Positions 8,138 to 16,978 are shown, numbered from the stretch's first letter. The stretch: 64,000 bases of DNA from Pseudomonas sp. UBA4194 (GCF_002379585.1 NZ_DFUE01000015.1:29527-93526); one strand, 5' to 3'. The notes: generated by a model from the sequence alone, not told the origin. A program made the numbers and translations.

Positions 8138-9298
8138 TCAAGGGGTAGAAGGGGCCTGGGCGGCAAAGGCGCACACGCCCTCGGCGTCGAAGCTCAGACC
8201 GGCGACGGCGCCGACTGGCCAGCGGCTCAGGGCCTGCAGGCCGGATTGGCGCACGAACAGCCGCGTCTGACCCAGGGCCGGGACGTCCAGATGAATGTCC
8301 ACATGGTCGCCTTGAAATACATGGGTCACAACGGTCGCGCTGAGCAGGGTGTCCGGCCCCAGTGCCCCCATGCGGATGTTCTCCGGCCGCACGTAAAGGT
8401 CCACGCGAGCGCCGACATCGGCCTGCACGCGCTCGGCAGGCAGACGCAGGATGCTGTCTCCCAGGGCCAGGCACGCCGATTCGTCGCGGCTCACGTAACG
8501 CCCGGGGAGGATATTGACGTCACCGACGAAACCGGCCACGAAAGGGTCTTGCGGACGGCGGTAAATGGCATCCGGGGTGCCGATCTGACGCACGTGGCCG
8601 GCGGACATCACCACCACCCGGTCGCTCATGCTCAAGGCTTCGCTTTGGTCGTGGGTGACGAACACGGTGGTCACGCCCAGCTTGCGCTGGATATCCTTGA
8701 GCTCGATCTGCATGGACAGGCGCAAGTTCTTGTCCAGTGCCGAGAACGGCTCATCGAGCAGCAATACTTTCGGACGGATCACCAGCGCCCGAGCCAGTGC
8801 CACACGCTGTTGCTGCCCACCGGACAGCTCGCGCGGCTTGCGTTCGCCATAACCCTGCAGCTTGACCAGCGCCAGCGCCTGTTCCACTCGCTGGGTGATC
8901 TCGGCCTTGGGCACACCGCGCATGCGCAAGCCGTAGCCGACGTTCTTCGCCACGCTCATGTGCGGAAACAGGGCATAGTTCTGAAACACGATGCCGATTT
9001 CGCGCTGGTAAGGCGGTGTCGCGGTGACCAGCTCGCCACCGATGAAGATCTCGCCGTTGTCAGCTTCGGCAAAACCGGCCATCAGGTTGAGCAGGGTAGT
9101 CTTGCCGCAACCGGAAGGGCCCAGCAGCGTGACGAACTCGCCTTCCTGGATTTTCAGCGACACTTCGTGCAACGCGATCGCGTCACCAAAGCGCTTGAGC
9201 ACCTTGTCCAGTTGCACCGCGACATTGCCGCGCGAGGCCGATACAGGGCTGGGTGCAGTGATTGGCGGTTCAGGCAGTTGGGTCTGTGCGGTGGCCAT
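8138..9298 (-). CDS. ABC transporter ATP-binding protein, PotA-like
   Basis: A 386-residue ATPase with Walker A GPSGCGKT at 60-67, Q-loop in VFQNYALFPH, signature LSGGQ at 158-162, Walker B LLLDEP at 179-184, and a C-terminal TOBE extension typical of the polyamine/sulfate importer class. The start at 9298 has a GGAGA site five bases away; an ATG 45 bases upstream is less well placed. It probably powers the permeases at 1907-3632, the only permeases of this class in the window, although 3.4 kb and five genes separate them. It follows the RidA-family gene by 45 bp. Confidence 0.88.
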   Translation of the reverse strand: MATAQTQLPEPPITAPSPVSASRGNVAVQLDKVLKRFGDAIALHEVSLKIQEGEFVTLLGPSGCGKTTLLNLMAGFAEADNGEIFIGGELVTATPPYQREIGIVFQNYALFPHMSVAKNVGYGLRMRGVPKAEITQRVEQALALVKLQGYGERKPRELSGGQQQRVALARALVIRPKVLLLDEPFSALDKNLRLSMQIELKDIQRKLGVTTVFVTHDQSEALSMSDRVVVMSAGHVRQIGTPDAIYRRPQDPFVAGFVGDVNILPGRYVSRDESACLALGDSILRLPAERVQADVGARVDLYVRPENIRMGALGPDTLLSATVVTHVFQGDHVDIHLDVPALGQTRLFVRQSGLQALSRWPVGAVAGLSFDAEGVCAFAAQAPSTP

Positions 9299-9343
9299 GG
9301 GGTCTCCATTGGCAATGGGCGGGCAGGGCTGAGGTGCAGACAA

Positions 9344-9769
9344 TCAGGCGCCGGTCCAGTCGTCCGGAATCACCGCGATCACATCGATTTCCATCAGCCA
9401 TTCAGGCTGGCCCAGGCCAGAGATGACCAGGCCGGTGGAAATCGGGAACACCCCCTTGAGCCATTTGCCAACCACCTGGTACACCGGTTCGCGGTACCGC
9501 GGATCGATGATGTAGGTGGTGGTCTTGACGATGTGGGAGAGGTCGGAACCCGCTTCTTCCAGCAATTGCTTGACGTTCTTCATGGCCTGCTCGGCCTGGG
9601 CGCGAGGGTCGCCGAGACCCACCAGGTTGCCGTCGAAATCCGTGCCGATCTGGCCGCGGACATACACCGTGTTGCCGGCTCGCACGGCTTGACACAGGTC
9701 GTTGTCCAACGTCTGGTTGGGGTAGGTCTGCTTGGTGTTGAACATGCGAATACGCGTATGGGTAGGCAT
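9344..9769 (-). CDS. RidA/YjgF family protein, non-archetypal
   Basis: A 141-residue protein of the RidA family, small trimeric enzymes best known for hydrolysing reactive enamines and imines. Family features include GQIGTDFDG, the helix AMKNVKQLLEEAG, and the end WLMEIDVIAVIPDDW. The arginine that archetypal RidA proteins carry near the C-terminal strand (usually R-x-A-V) is absent: the segment reads STGLVISGLGQ. It therefore belongs with the catabolic Rid subgroups. A CAGGAGC ribosome site fixes the start. Its position between a flavin monooxygenase and an ABC ATPase fits a catabolic role; the substrate is unknown. Confidence 0.85.
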   Translation of the reverse strand: MPTHTRIRMFNTKQTYPNQTLDNDLCQAVRAGNTVYVRGQIGTDFDGNLVGLGDPRAQAEQAMKNVKQLLEEAGSDLSHIVKTTTYIIDPRYREPVYQVVGKWLKGVFPISTGLVISGLGQPEWLMEIDVIAVIPDDWTGA

Positions 9770-9903
9770 GTCGAAGCTCCTGAAATAGTGTCTGGAACAA
9801 GCTTCACACTCACCCCCCGTGCGGCGAAACCAGCATTTGCACGGGGTAGTGCTTAGGCAAAAGCGAAGCCAGCGCTGTGCCGCTTCGGTCAGTCGGCAAC
9901 GGC

Positions 9904-11154
9904 TCAGGGTTTCTCGTAAGCCTTGTATTCGTTCTGCAGCGCGATGTGGTCGGCGATGTACTTGGCGTCATGCCACACGCCGTAGATGAATGACGAGGCA
10001 CGGTTGACCAGGTTGGGCAGGCCGAGGAAATAGATCCCGCTTTCGGCACAGATGCCGCGCTTGTGGAAAGGCTCGCCGTTGTCGTCGAAAGCATTGACCT
10101 GCAGCCAGCTGAAATCGAACTTGAAACCGGTCGCCCAGAGGATGGTGGTGATGCCGGCTTGCTCCAGGTCCAGGCTCAGCAGGGGCTGGGACAGGCACTC
10201 CGGGTCGGGTAGCAGTTCCCAGGCCGCAGGTTCCAGGGGAAATGGCAAACCGTTCTGTTCGATGTACGCATCGGCGTCGCGCAGCACGTCGAAATAGGCA
10301 CGGTCACCTTCGGCAATGTTGGCAGCCAGACCCGGCTCGAACGCCATCACGCCGTTGTTGCAGGACTGGGTCAGGCCGACCAGGGTGATGCCCTGGTGCG
10401 CCAGGCGGCGGAAGTCGACGGTCTTGCCGCCCTCGTAGCCACTGACCGCGAAGGCCACGTGCTTTTTCTTCGGCGTGATGCGCACCTCGTCCCACAGGCC
10501 CAGGGCACCCAACCACCAGCAGTAGTCACGGCCACGGTACGAGCGAGGCGGGCGGTAGTGTTCGCCCACCGACAGATAGACTTTCCTGCCGGCCTTCTGC
10601 AGTTCTTCTGCGATCTGCGAGCCCGAAGCGCCGGCGCCCACCACCAGCACGGCGCCGTCGGCCAATTGGCCGGGGTTCTTGTAGGCCGAAGAGTGTAGCT
10701 GCTGCACCTTGACGTCTTGAGCAACGATATTGGGCACCGCCGGGCGCTGGAAGGGGCCGGTGGCCGCGACCACATTGGAGGCTTCGATGATGCCGTCGGA
10801 AGTGGTGACCTTGAAGCCTGGCCGGCCAACGTGGCGTTCTACCCGAAGGACCTCGACACCCGTACGCACCGGTGCTTCGAGCATGGCCACGTAATCTTCG
10901 AAGTAGTCGGCCATGCGCTCTTTGGGCGGGAACGCTTCAGGGGAAATATCGGTGAATTTCATGCTGGGGAAGCGATCGTGCCAGGCCGGCCCATTGGCCA
11001 CCAGCGAGTCCCAGCGCTCCGAACGCCAGCGCTCGGCGATGCGATTACGCTCCAGCACGAGGTGCGACACACCCATGAGCGAAAGGTGTTCACTCATCGC
11101 GACGCCCGCCTGACCGGCGCCGACCACCAAGGTATTGATTTTTTCCACTGCCAT
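9904..11154 (-). CDS. FAD/NAD(P)-binding monooxygenase-like oxidoreductase
   Basis: A 416-residue flavoenzyme of the flavin-containing/Baeyer-Villiger monooxygenase type. It has two Rossmann motifs, GAGQAG at 12-17 (FAD) and GAGASG at 173-178 (NADPH), joined by ATGPF at 131-135. No signal peptide or membrane segment is seen. It is probably the first gene of the minus-strand cluster that includes RidA and the PotA-like ATPase, with 134 bp before RidA. N- or S-oxygenation of an imported nitrogen compound would fit, with RidA handling a reactive imine; that is inference. A divergent LysR gene begins 320 bp away. Confidence 0.82.
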   Translation of the reverse strand: MAVEKINTLVVGAGQAGVAMSEHLSLMGVSHLVLERNRIAERWRSERWDSLVANGPAWHDRFPSMKFTDISPEAFPPKERMADYFEDYVAMLEAPVRTGVEVLRVERHVGRPGFKVTTSDGIIEASNVVAATGPFQRPAVPNIVAQDVKVQQLHSSAYKNPGQLADGAVLVVGAGASGSQIAEELQKAGRKVYLSVGEHYRPPRSYRGRDYCWWLGALGLWDEVRITPKKKHVAFAVSGYEGGKTVDFRRLAHQGITLVGLTQSCNNGVMAFEPGLAANIAEGDRAYFDVLRDADAYIEQNGLPFPLEPAAWELLPDPECLSQPLLSLDLEQAGITTILWATGFKFDFSWLQVNAFDDNGEPFHKRGICAESGIYFLGLPNLVNRASSFIYGVWHDAKYIADHIALQNEYKAYEKP

Positions 11155-11474
11155 TTGAGTTCCCTAGAAAGCATCGACCTTGATCGGTTTCGCCGGCACT
11201 CGGTCGCCGGCAGCACGTCGTGAAGGCACTGCCGCCTTCAGGACTTCATTTATTCACCGCTTCAGTGTGATCAAGGCACGGGCTGATAGAAATTCTGCTT
11301 TATGAACGTAGAGCTTAGGAAAAACCGAACCCCCTCGCCGTCGGCGCAAACGCAGTGTCACCTTGTCGCATCCGGACATGCCCGCCGCTTCCCGGCATGA
11401 ACCGTGCAAAGTCATCCGGCACAAGTCGGCGCTGTGGTTCGCCGTTGTAGTTCGCAGCAAGGTGGGAGGGCGTG
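11155..11474. promoter_or_regulatory. Divergent intergenic region between monooxygenase and LysR genes
   Basis: This 320-bp stretch has no credible gene and must hold the promoters of both divergent genes. An AT-richer patch at about 11284-11306 (atagaaattctgctttatgaac) contains a dyad-like GAAATTC core and a T-N11-A spacing of the sort LysR proteins bind. A GGTGGGAGGG ribosome site precedes the LysR start. Exact promoter elements cannot be assigned by eye. Confidence 0.4.
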
Positions 11475-12449
11475 ATGCTCAGTCGTATTACTCAACGCCA
11501 GTTGGAATATTTCGTTGCCTCTGGGGAGGCGGGCAGTATCAGCGCCGCCTCGGAGCGCATTCATGTGTCGTCGCCGTCGATTTCGGCCGCGATTACCCAT
11601 ATGGAAGCCGAGCTCGGCATTCAGCTGTTCATTCGCCATCACGCCCAGGGCATATCGCTCACCGCTGTGGGCCGGCAGGTGTTGCAGGAGGCCAAGCTGA
11701 TCCTGGAGCAGATGAGCAACCTTTATACGATCGCCGCCGAATCCCTCAACACCGTACGGGGGCCGCTGCGCGTGGGCTGCCTGCACTCGCTGGCGCCGAT
11801 GATCACCCCCGAGCTGGTGTTCGGTTTCGGTCGTGCTTTTCCAGGCGTGCGCATCACCCAGGTCGAAGGCGATCACGAGCAATTGCTGGAGAAACTGCGC
11901 AGCGCCGAAATCGACATCGCCCTGACCTACGACCTGGCCAGCAGTGAAGACATCGACTTTCAACCTCTGGCCAAACTGCCGCCCTACGTGATGGTCGGTG
12001 AGTACCACCCCTTGGCCAGTCTGCCCGCGGTGGGGGTACAGGACCTGGAAGCCTATCCCATGGTGTTGCTGGATATTCCCTGGAGCCGGGAATACTTTCT
12101 CAGTCTGTTCATCCAGGCGGGTGTGACGCCCAATATCGTGATGCGCTCCAGCAATCTGGAAACGGTGCGGGCGATGGTCGGTAACGGCATCGGTTACACC
12201 ATCGCCAACGCCCGGCCCAAGGCCAATCTTTCCCAGGACGGCAAGCGGCTGATCCGCATCCGGCTGGCGGGTGGGCTGCACCCCTTGCAACTGGGCTATG
12301 CCACGGCCAACAACGCGCAGCTGTCACGAGTGGTCTCGGCGTTTACCGAACGCTGCCGGATGTTCGTCTCCGATCAGTACATCCCCGGCATGGCGGCGCC
12401 CAGCTTTTTCGACCCTCACACCGTACGTGTGGCTCAGGGTATCGAGTGA
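11475..12449 (+). CDS. LysR family transcriptional regulator
   Basis: A 324-residue regulator with an N-terminal winged helix-turn-helix (LSRITQRQLEYFVASGEAGS, then RIHVSSPSISAAITHMEAEL) and a two-lobe effector-binding domain from about residue 90. GTG at 11472 is directly followed by ATG at 11475; the ATG is preferred, with GGAGG six bases upstream. It is transcribed away from the monooxygenase-RidA-ATPase cluster and is its most likely regulator, although it could equally control the ABC operon at 12866. The ligand is probably the imported compound or a breakdown product. Confidence 0.88.
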   Translation: MLSRITQRQLEYFVASGEAGSISAASERIHVSSPSISAAITHMEAELGIQLFIRHHAQGISLTAVGRQVLQEAKLILEQMSNLYTIAAESLNTVRGPLRVGCLHSLAPMITPELVFGFGRAFPGVRITQVEGDHEQLLEKLRSAEIDIALTYDLASSEDIDFQPLAKLPPYVMVGEYHPLASLPAVGVQDLEAYPMVLLDIPWSREYFLSLFIQAGVTPNIVMRSSNLETVRAMVGNGIGYTIANARPKANLSQDGKRLIRIRLAGGLHPLQLGYATANNAQLSRVVSAFTERCRMFVSDQYIPGMAAPSFFDPHTVRVAQGIE

Positions 12450-12865
12450 GTCGGCTGCACCACGCTCGATCATTGCCGCTGGCGGCAGTCCCGTGAGATG
12501 CGCCTGCTGGAGAAGCACATCAGCAACCCGTTCCAGTGCCCCTGCAGGGCGCTGCAGGCCTGAGCCCGCCCATTGCTCTGAGCAAGCGAGCCAAGCCGTG
12601 CACCGATATGCGGCACCCGTGGTGACATCGATCACGCTGCGCGCTGGATTGGTGCGCTGTGTCGCTCGAGGCCTGGCTTGGCCGTGGGCAGCCGCAAGGC
12701 GACGGGCACCTTGCATCGGTTCTGCCTATGCACTGGTCCGGTTAATCCTAATTGACCGTGAGCGCCTCTCTCCACGACTCTCGTTGCAACGGTGTAGACC
12801 GTGATACGCGTTCAAGTGGGGCGCCCGGTTGCATATTTCCGATTTATTTGTTGAGCGCGGCGACG
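12450..12865 (+). other. Intergenic region upstream of the fused transporter gene, no gene assigned
   Basis: There is no supportable gene in these 416 bases. A plus-frame stretch near 12470-12563 reads WRQSREMRLLEKHISNPF before a stop and looks faintly protein-like, so it might be a remnant, but I cannot name it. Open frames on either strand here otherwise have the arginine/alanine/proline-rich look of antisense frames. A relatively AT-rich patch at 12735-12756 (ggttaatcctaattgacc) could hold the promoter for the following operon. Confidence 0.35.
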
Positions 12866-14389
12866 ATGACTTTCGACTGGAATTACATGTTTGGTTTGCT
12901 GTTGGACGCCGAGTTCTGGCGGGCAACATGGACCGTGATCAAGCTGAGCTTCGCCACCTGGGTCATCAGCATTGCCTTGGGCTTTTTCGTTGCCTTGGCC
13001 AAGCAATCCAGGCGTCCTCTGCTCAACGGGCCGGCGCGGGCCTATATCTGGCTGTTTCGCAGCCTGCCGCTGCTGGTGCTGCTGATTTTCGTCTACAACA
13101 TCCCCCAAGCCTTTCCTTCGGCCTCGGTGGTGCTGGGTGATCCGTTCTGGGCCGGCCTGCTGGCCATGGTGCTGTGTGAAACGGCCTATGTGGCAGAGAT
13201 TCATCGCGGCGGCCTGTTGTCGATCCACAAGGGCCAGGCCGAGGCCGCCCGGGCGCTGGGGCTCAAGTTCCTCGGCACGCAATGGCGCGTGGTGATTCCC
13301 CAGGCGCTGCGGGTGGCGCTGCCGTCGCTGGCCAACGAATACATCTCCATCGTCAAGCTCAGCTCCCTGGTGTCGGTGATCTCCCTGACCGAGATTCTCA
13401 TGGTGGGCCAGCGCTTGTACTCGCAAAACTTCCTGGTCATGGAAACCATGGCGGCGGTAGCGTTCTACTACGTGCTGATCGTCACCGTGTTCGACTACCT
13501 GCTCAAGCGTCTGGAAAAGTACCTGGACGTCAATCAGCGCAACGTTTCCCGGGTGCCGGACGCGCAGGTGCTGGCCCTGGCTACCGAACAGCGTGCGGTG
13601 CTGCAAAAGGCTGTCAGCAACGAACCGCAGACCCCGGCGCTGCAGGCCACCCGCCTGCACAAGGCCTATAACGATGTGGAAGTGCTGGGCGCGGTGAGCC
13701 TGAAGATTCAGCCGGGTGAGGTGGTGTCGGTCATTGGTCCGTCGGGTTCCGGCAAGACGACCTTGATTCGCTTGCTCAACGGCCTGGAGCAGATCGACAA
13801 CGGCGATATCCAGATCAACGGCCAACCGTTCATCCACCTGAGCAAGCAGGGTGCGCAGAAGCCCGAGTACGTCGAGCATGCCGAACATCGCCTGAACATC
13901 GGCATGGTGTTCCAGAGCTTCAACCTGTTCCCGCACCTGACCGTGCTGGACAACCTGCTCATGGCGCCGCGTTACCACCGTCTGGGCCGTATCGATGAGC
14001 TCAAGCAACAGGCCTACGCCTTGCTGCACAAGGTCGGCATGCTCGACCACGCGTGGAAATACCCGCATCAGTTGTCCGGCGGTCAGCAGCAGCGAGTGGC
14101 CATTGCCCGCGCGCTGATGATGCGCCCGCAGATCATGCTGTTCGACGAGCCAACCTCGGCGCTGGACCCGGAGAAGGTCAACGAAGTGCTGCAGGTCATC
14201 GAGGCGCTCGCCCAGGAAGGCATCACCATGGTGATCGTCACCCACGAGATGAATTTCGCGTTCAAGGTGTCCGATCGCATCGTTTTCATGGAAAAGGGCC
14301 GGGTGGTCTGCGATGACCCACCGCACGTGCTGCGCAGCGGCCAGAACCCACGCATCGAAGCGTTCCTCAAGGACGTCTCGCTGGCGTGA
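12866..14389 (+). CDS. Fused amino-acid ABC transporter permease/ATP-binding protein
   Basis: A 507-residue protein joining a HisM-type permease to an ATPase. Residues 1-225 form the membrane part, with helices from residue 21 and the EAA loop EAARALGLKF at 126-135. A linker of about 30 residues follows. The ATPase carries Walker A GPSGSGKT at 291-298, signature LSGGQ at 403-407 and Walker B IMLFDE at 423-428. The start at 12866 (MTFDWNYMFG) matches permease N-termini; the longer frame upstream has no similarity. Two copies would assemble a complete importer core. Its binding protein is encoded two genes downstream at 15323. Confidence 0.88.
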   Translation: MTFDWNYMFGLLLDAEFWRATWTVIKLSFATWVISIALGFFVALAKQSRRPLLNGPARAYIWLFRSLPLLVLLIFVYNIPQAFPSASVVLGDPFWAGLLAMVLCETAYVAEIHRGGLLSIHKGQAEAARALGLKFLGTQWRVVIPQALRVALPSLANEYISIVKLSSLVSVISLTEILMVGQRLYSQNFLVMETMAAVAFYYVLIVTVFDYLLKRLEKYLDVNQRNVSRVPDAQVLALATEQRAVLQKAVSNEPQTPALQATRLHKAYNDVEVLGAVSLKIQPGEVVSVIGPSGSGKTTLIRLLNGLEQIDNGDIQINGQPFIHLSKQGAQKPEYVEHAEHRLNIGMVFQSFNLFPHLTVLDNLLMAPRYHRLGRIDELKQQAYALLHKVGMLDHAWKYPHQLSGGQQQRVAIARALMMRPQIMLFDEPTSALDPEKVNEVLQVIEALAQEGITMVIVTHEMNFAFKVSDRIVFMEKGRVVCDDPPHVLRSGQNPRIEAFLKDVSLA

Positions 14390-14422
14390 CGCCTCAATCT
14401 AAGACTTAACAGGGGATAGAGC

Positions 14423-15295
14423 ATGATCGAATACGCTCAGGTCGAGCAGTTTCACCGGGACGGGTTTCTGGTGGTGGAAGGGGTTCTGGACGCCGACGAA
14501 GTGGCAGCGTTGCAGCACGACTTCGATCAATGGGTCGAGGACAGTCGCAGCCACGACCGGGGCTGGGGCGAAACCGTTGATGGCCGCGCGCGATTCGACC
14601 TGGAAGGCGATCACCGTGCCGATCACCCCTCGTTGCGCCGGGTCAGTTCACCCACCGAGATTTCCCCGGCTTACAAGAGGGTGGCGCTGGAATCGCGCAT
14701 GGCCGCCATTTCTGCTCAGTTGATCGGCGCCGGCGGCAGCCGTTTTCACCACAGCAAGATCAACTCCAAGCTGCCGCACACGGCCACGCAGGTGAAGTGG
14801 CATCAGGACTTCCTGTTCACGCCCCACAGCAACGACGACATCGTCACCGCCTTGCTGATGGTCAGCGAGGTGACACCACAGAACGGTCCCTTGAATGTTA
14901 TTCCTGGCAGCCACAAAGGCCCGCTGTGGTCACATTGGCATGACCAGCGCTTCACCGGCGCGGTCGACGACCAGGTGGTGGCCGAGCATTGCCAGGCGCC
15001 GGTCGCCTGCTTCGGCCCCGCCGGGTCGGTGTGTTTCATGCATACCCGTTTGCTGCACGCTTCAAGCCCTAACGAGACCGAACTGCCGCGCACTTTGTTC
15101 ATCAGCGTCTACGCCGCTGAGGACGCGCTGCCATTCGGCGAAAACCCGCTGCCCAGCCAGCACGCCGGCCTGATGGTGGCCGGTCTGGAAAGTGGCCTGG
15201 TGCGCTCCACGGCCAACCAGGTACGCCTGCCGCAGAAGCCGCGCGGCGCCTCTTTCTTCGTGCAACAGGCTGGGCAAGACCAAGCCACTGCCTAA
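14423..15295 (+). CDS. Phytanoyl-CoA dioxygenase (PhyH) family Fe(II)/2-oxoglutarate oxygenase
   Basis: A 290-residue cytosolic oxygenase expected to hydroxylate a small substrate with O2 and 2-oxoglutarate. The iron triad is visible: H127 and D129 in KWHQDF, and H212 in RLLHASSPN. R223 (LPRTLF) is the likely 2-oxoglutarate anchor. The family includes ectoine and proline-type hydroxylases as well as acyl-CoA hydroxylases. It sits 33 bp after the fused transporter gene and 27 bp before the binding-protein gene, so the oxygenase is embedded inside a transport operon. The imported amino acid or derivative is the likely substrate. Confidence 0.85.
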   Translation: MIEYAQVEQFHRDGFLVVEGVLDADEVAALQHDFDQWVEDSRSHDRGWGETVDGRARFDLEGDHRADHPSLRRVSSPTEISPAYKRVALESRMAAISAQLIGAGGSRFHHSKINSKLPHTATQVKWHQDFLFTPHSNDDIVTALLMVSEVTPQNGPLNVIPGSHKGPLWSHWHDQRFTGAVDDQVVAEHCQAPVACFGPAGSVCFMHTRLLHASSPNETELPRTLFISVYAAEDALPFGENPLPSQHAGLMVAGLESGLVRSTANQVRLPQKPRGASFFVQQAGQDQATA

Positions 15296-15322
15296 CCTCC
15301 TCTAACCTTGCAGGGATCTACC

Positions 15323-16156
15323 ATGACAGCGTTGCACACGATCATTCGCCCTATTGCCCTGAGCCTGGTTGGCGCAGCGGTTGCACTCACGTCGTTGACC
15401 GCTTCGGCGTTCCAGCAGGACGGCAAGATCATCGCCGGCTCCGACGTTACCTTCTTCCCTTACGAATACATGGATAACAATCGCCCGGCCGGTTTCGACA
15501 TCGAGTTTCTCGACGGCCTGGGCAAGATCATGGGCCGCAAGGTGGAAACCATCGACACCCGCTTTCCCAACCTGATCACCGGTTTGCAGGGCGGTCGTTT
15601 CGACCTCACCAACTCCTCGATGTACATCACCGCCGAGCGGGTCAAGGTCATCGACATGATCCCTTACCTGAAAAGCGGTGAGTCGATCCTGGCCCCCAAG
15701 GGCAGCGCCTATCAGCCGAAGAAGCCCGAAGAGTTCTGCGGCCACAAGATCGGCTCCATGGCCGCCACGTCGTGGCTGGCGCAGATGCGCAAGCTGTCCG
15801 ATGAGTACTGCGTGAAGAATGGCCTGCAGCCCATCGCCATCAGCGAATACGCCACTGATCCGGAAACCACCCAGGCCATGCTGGCCCACGCCGTCGAAGC
15901 GCAGATCACCGATGCCGCCGTGGCCCGTGGTGTGGTGCAGAAGTTGGCCAACCGTGTGGTGATTTCCTCCGACACCCTGATCTACCCGGTGCTCAACGGC
16001 TGGGGCGTGAAAAAGGGCAACGACGAGGTCAAGAACGCCTTGGTCGATGCGTTGGCCAAATACCGCGCCACCCCCGAATACGCGGCGCTGCTGAGCAAGT
16101 ACAGCTTCGAGGCACCGACCGAGGAAGACCTCGCCAGCCTGATGCCAAAACCCTGA
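15323..16156 (+). CDS. Periplasmic amino-acid-type substrate-binding protein
   Basis: A 277-residue extracytoplasmic binding protein (bacterial family 3) with a Sec signal peptide ending in SLTASAFQQDG, cleavage near residue 33. The ATG at 15323 with CAGGGA upstream is preferred to the in-frame TTG at 15308. Mature-domain motifs such as DVTFFPYEYMDNNRPAGFDI and GLQGGRFDLTNSSMYI are typical. It should deliver a ligand to the fused permease-ATPase encoded at 12866. The ligand is probably a polar amino acid or derivative; the pocket cannot be resolved by eye. Confidence 0.86.
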   Translation: MTALHTIIRPIALSLVGAAVALTSLTASAFQQDGKIIAGSDVTFFPYEYMDNNRPAGFDIEFLDGLGKIMGRKVETIDTRFPNLITGLQGGRFDLTNSSMYITAERVKVIDMIPYLKSGESILAPKGSAYQPKKPEEFCGHKIGSMAATSWLAQMRKLSDEYCVKNGLQPIAISEYATDPETTQAMLAHAVEAQITDAAVARGVVQKLANRVVISSDTLIYPVLNGWGVKKGNDEVKNALVDALAKYRATPEYAALLSKYSFEAPTEEDLASLMPKP

Positions 16157-16211
16157 CAGAACCCTAGGGCAGGTGCTCGCGCAGGCGGGCACGCTGCACG
16201 GAGACCGATTC

Positions 16212-16943
16212 ATGGCGTTATCGATTGAAGAGCAAGCGCGCATCGACCTGGCGGCGACCTTCAGGATCGTTGCTCACCTGGGCATGCACGAAGCGGTGGC
16301 CAACCACTTCAGCGCGGCCGTGTCGCCTGATGGCAAAAAATTCCTGATCAACCCGAAGTGGAAGCACTTCTCGCGCATTCGTGCCAGCGACCTGCTGTTG
16401 CTGAACGCCGATGATCCGAGCTGCGCCGAGCATCCGGACGTTGACTCCACGGCCTGGTCGATCCATGGCCAGATCCATCAACGCCTGCCCGATGCCCGGG
16501 CGGTGCTGCACTTGCATCCAGTCTACACCACCGCGGTGGCGTGCCTGGCCAAACCCCAGGTGCTGCCGATCGACCAGAACACCGCGCGCTATTTCAACCG
16601 CGTGGCGGTGGATGAGATGTATGGCGGCATGGCCGACACCGAAGCTGAAGGGGCACGCCTGGCCGGGTTGCTGGGCGACAAGCGGCGTCTGCTGATGGGT
16701 AACCACGGAGTAATGGTGGTAGCGCCGAACATCGCGGAAGCGTTCGACGATATCTGGACGCTGGAACGTGCCTGCCAGATTCTGGTGACGGCCTGGTCCA
16801 CGGGGCAGCCGTTGCGGGTGCTGTCCGATGAAGTGGCGGAGAAGACGGCGGTGGGCTGGGAAGGGATCGCGGATTTTTCGCGCAGGCATTTCGAAGAGAT
16901 GAAGCAGTTGATGATCGAGGCGGATGGCTCGGTGGTGGATTGA
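16212..16943 (+). CDS. Class II aldolase/adducin family protein
   Basis: A 243-residue zinc-type aldolase-family enzyme. The zinc-binding histidines are in VLHLHPVYTT and MGNHGVMV. The start at 16212 has GGAGA eight bases upstream and fits family length; the longer frame from 16173 does not. Family members cleave sugar phosphates or decarboxylate/cleave hydroxylated 2-oxo acids. As the last gene of the operon, it may split the product hydroxylated by the PhyH-type oxygenase at 14423. It converges on the LysR gene at 16979 with only 35 bp between; no terminator is evident there. Confidence 0.85.
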   Translation: MALSIEEQARIDLAATFRIVAHLGMHEAVANHFSAAVSPDGKKFLINPKWKHFSRIRASDLLLLNADDPSCAEHPDVDSTAWSIHGQIHQRLPDARAVLHLHPVYTTAVACLAKPQVLPIDQNTARYFNRVAVDEMYGGMADTEAEGARLAGLLGDKRRLLMGNHGVMVVAPNIAEAFDDIWTLERACQILVTAWSTGQPLRVLSDEVAEKTAVGWEGIADFSRRHFEEMKQLMIEADGSVVD

Positions 16944-16978
16944 CTGTGGGTGAGGGGAGCCGGCACCGCCGCCGCTCC

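Noticed and set aside
8111..9856. A 581-codon plus-strand open frame across the ATPase and RidA genes
   Set aside because: It is antisense to two well-supported genes, is rich in His, Gln, Arg and Gly, matches no family I recognise, and is what high-GC coding DNA produces opposite real genes.
12324..12716. A 130-codon minus-strand frame between the LysR and fused transporter genes
   Set aside because: It overlaps the 3' end of the LysR gene in antisense, is Ala/Arg-rich and shows no motif.
12812..14326. A 504-codon minus-strand frame opposite the fused transporter
   Set aside because: No domain motif, His/Gln/Arg-rich, and the plus strand holds complete permease and ATPase motifs.
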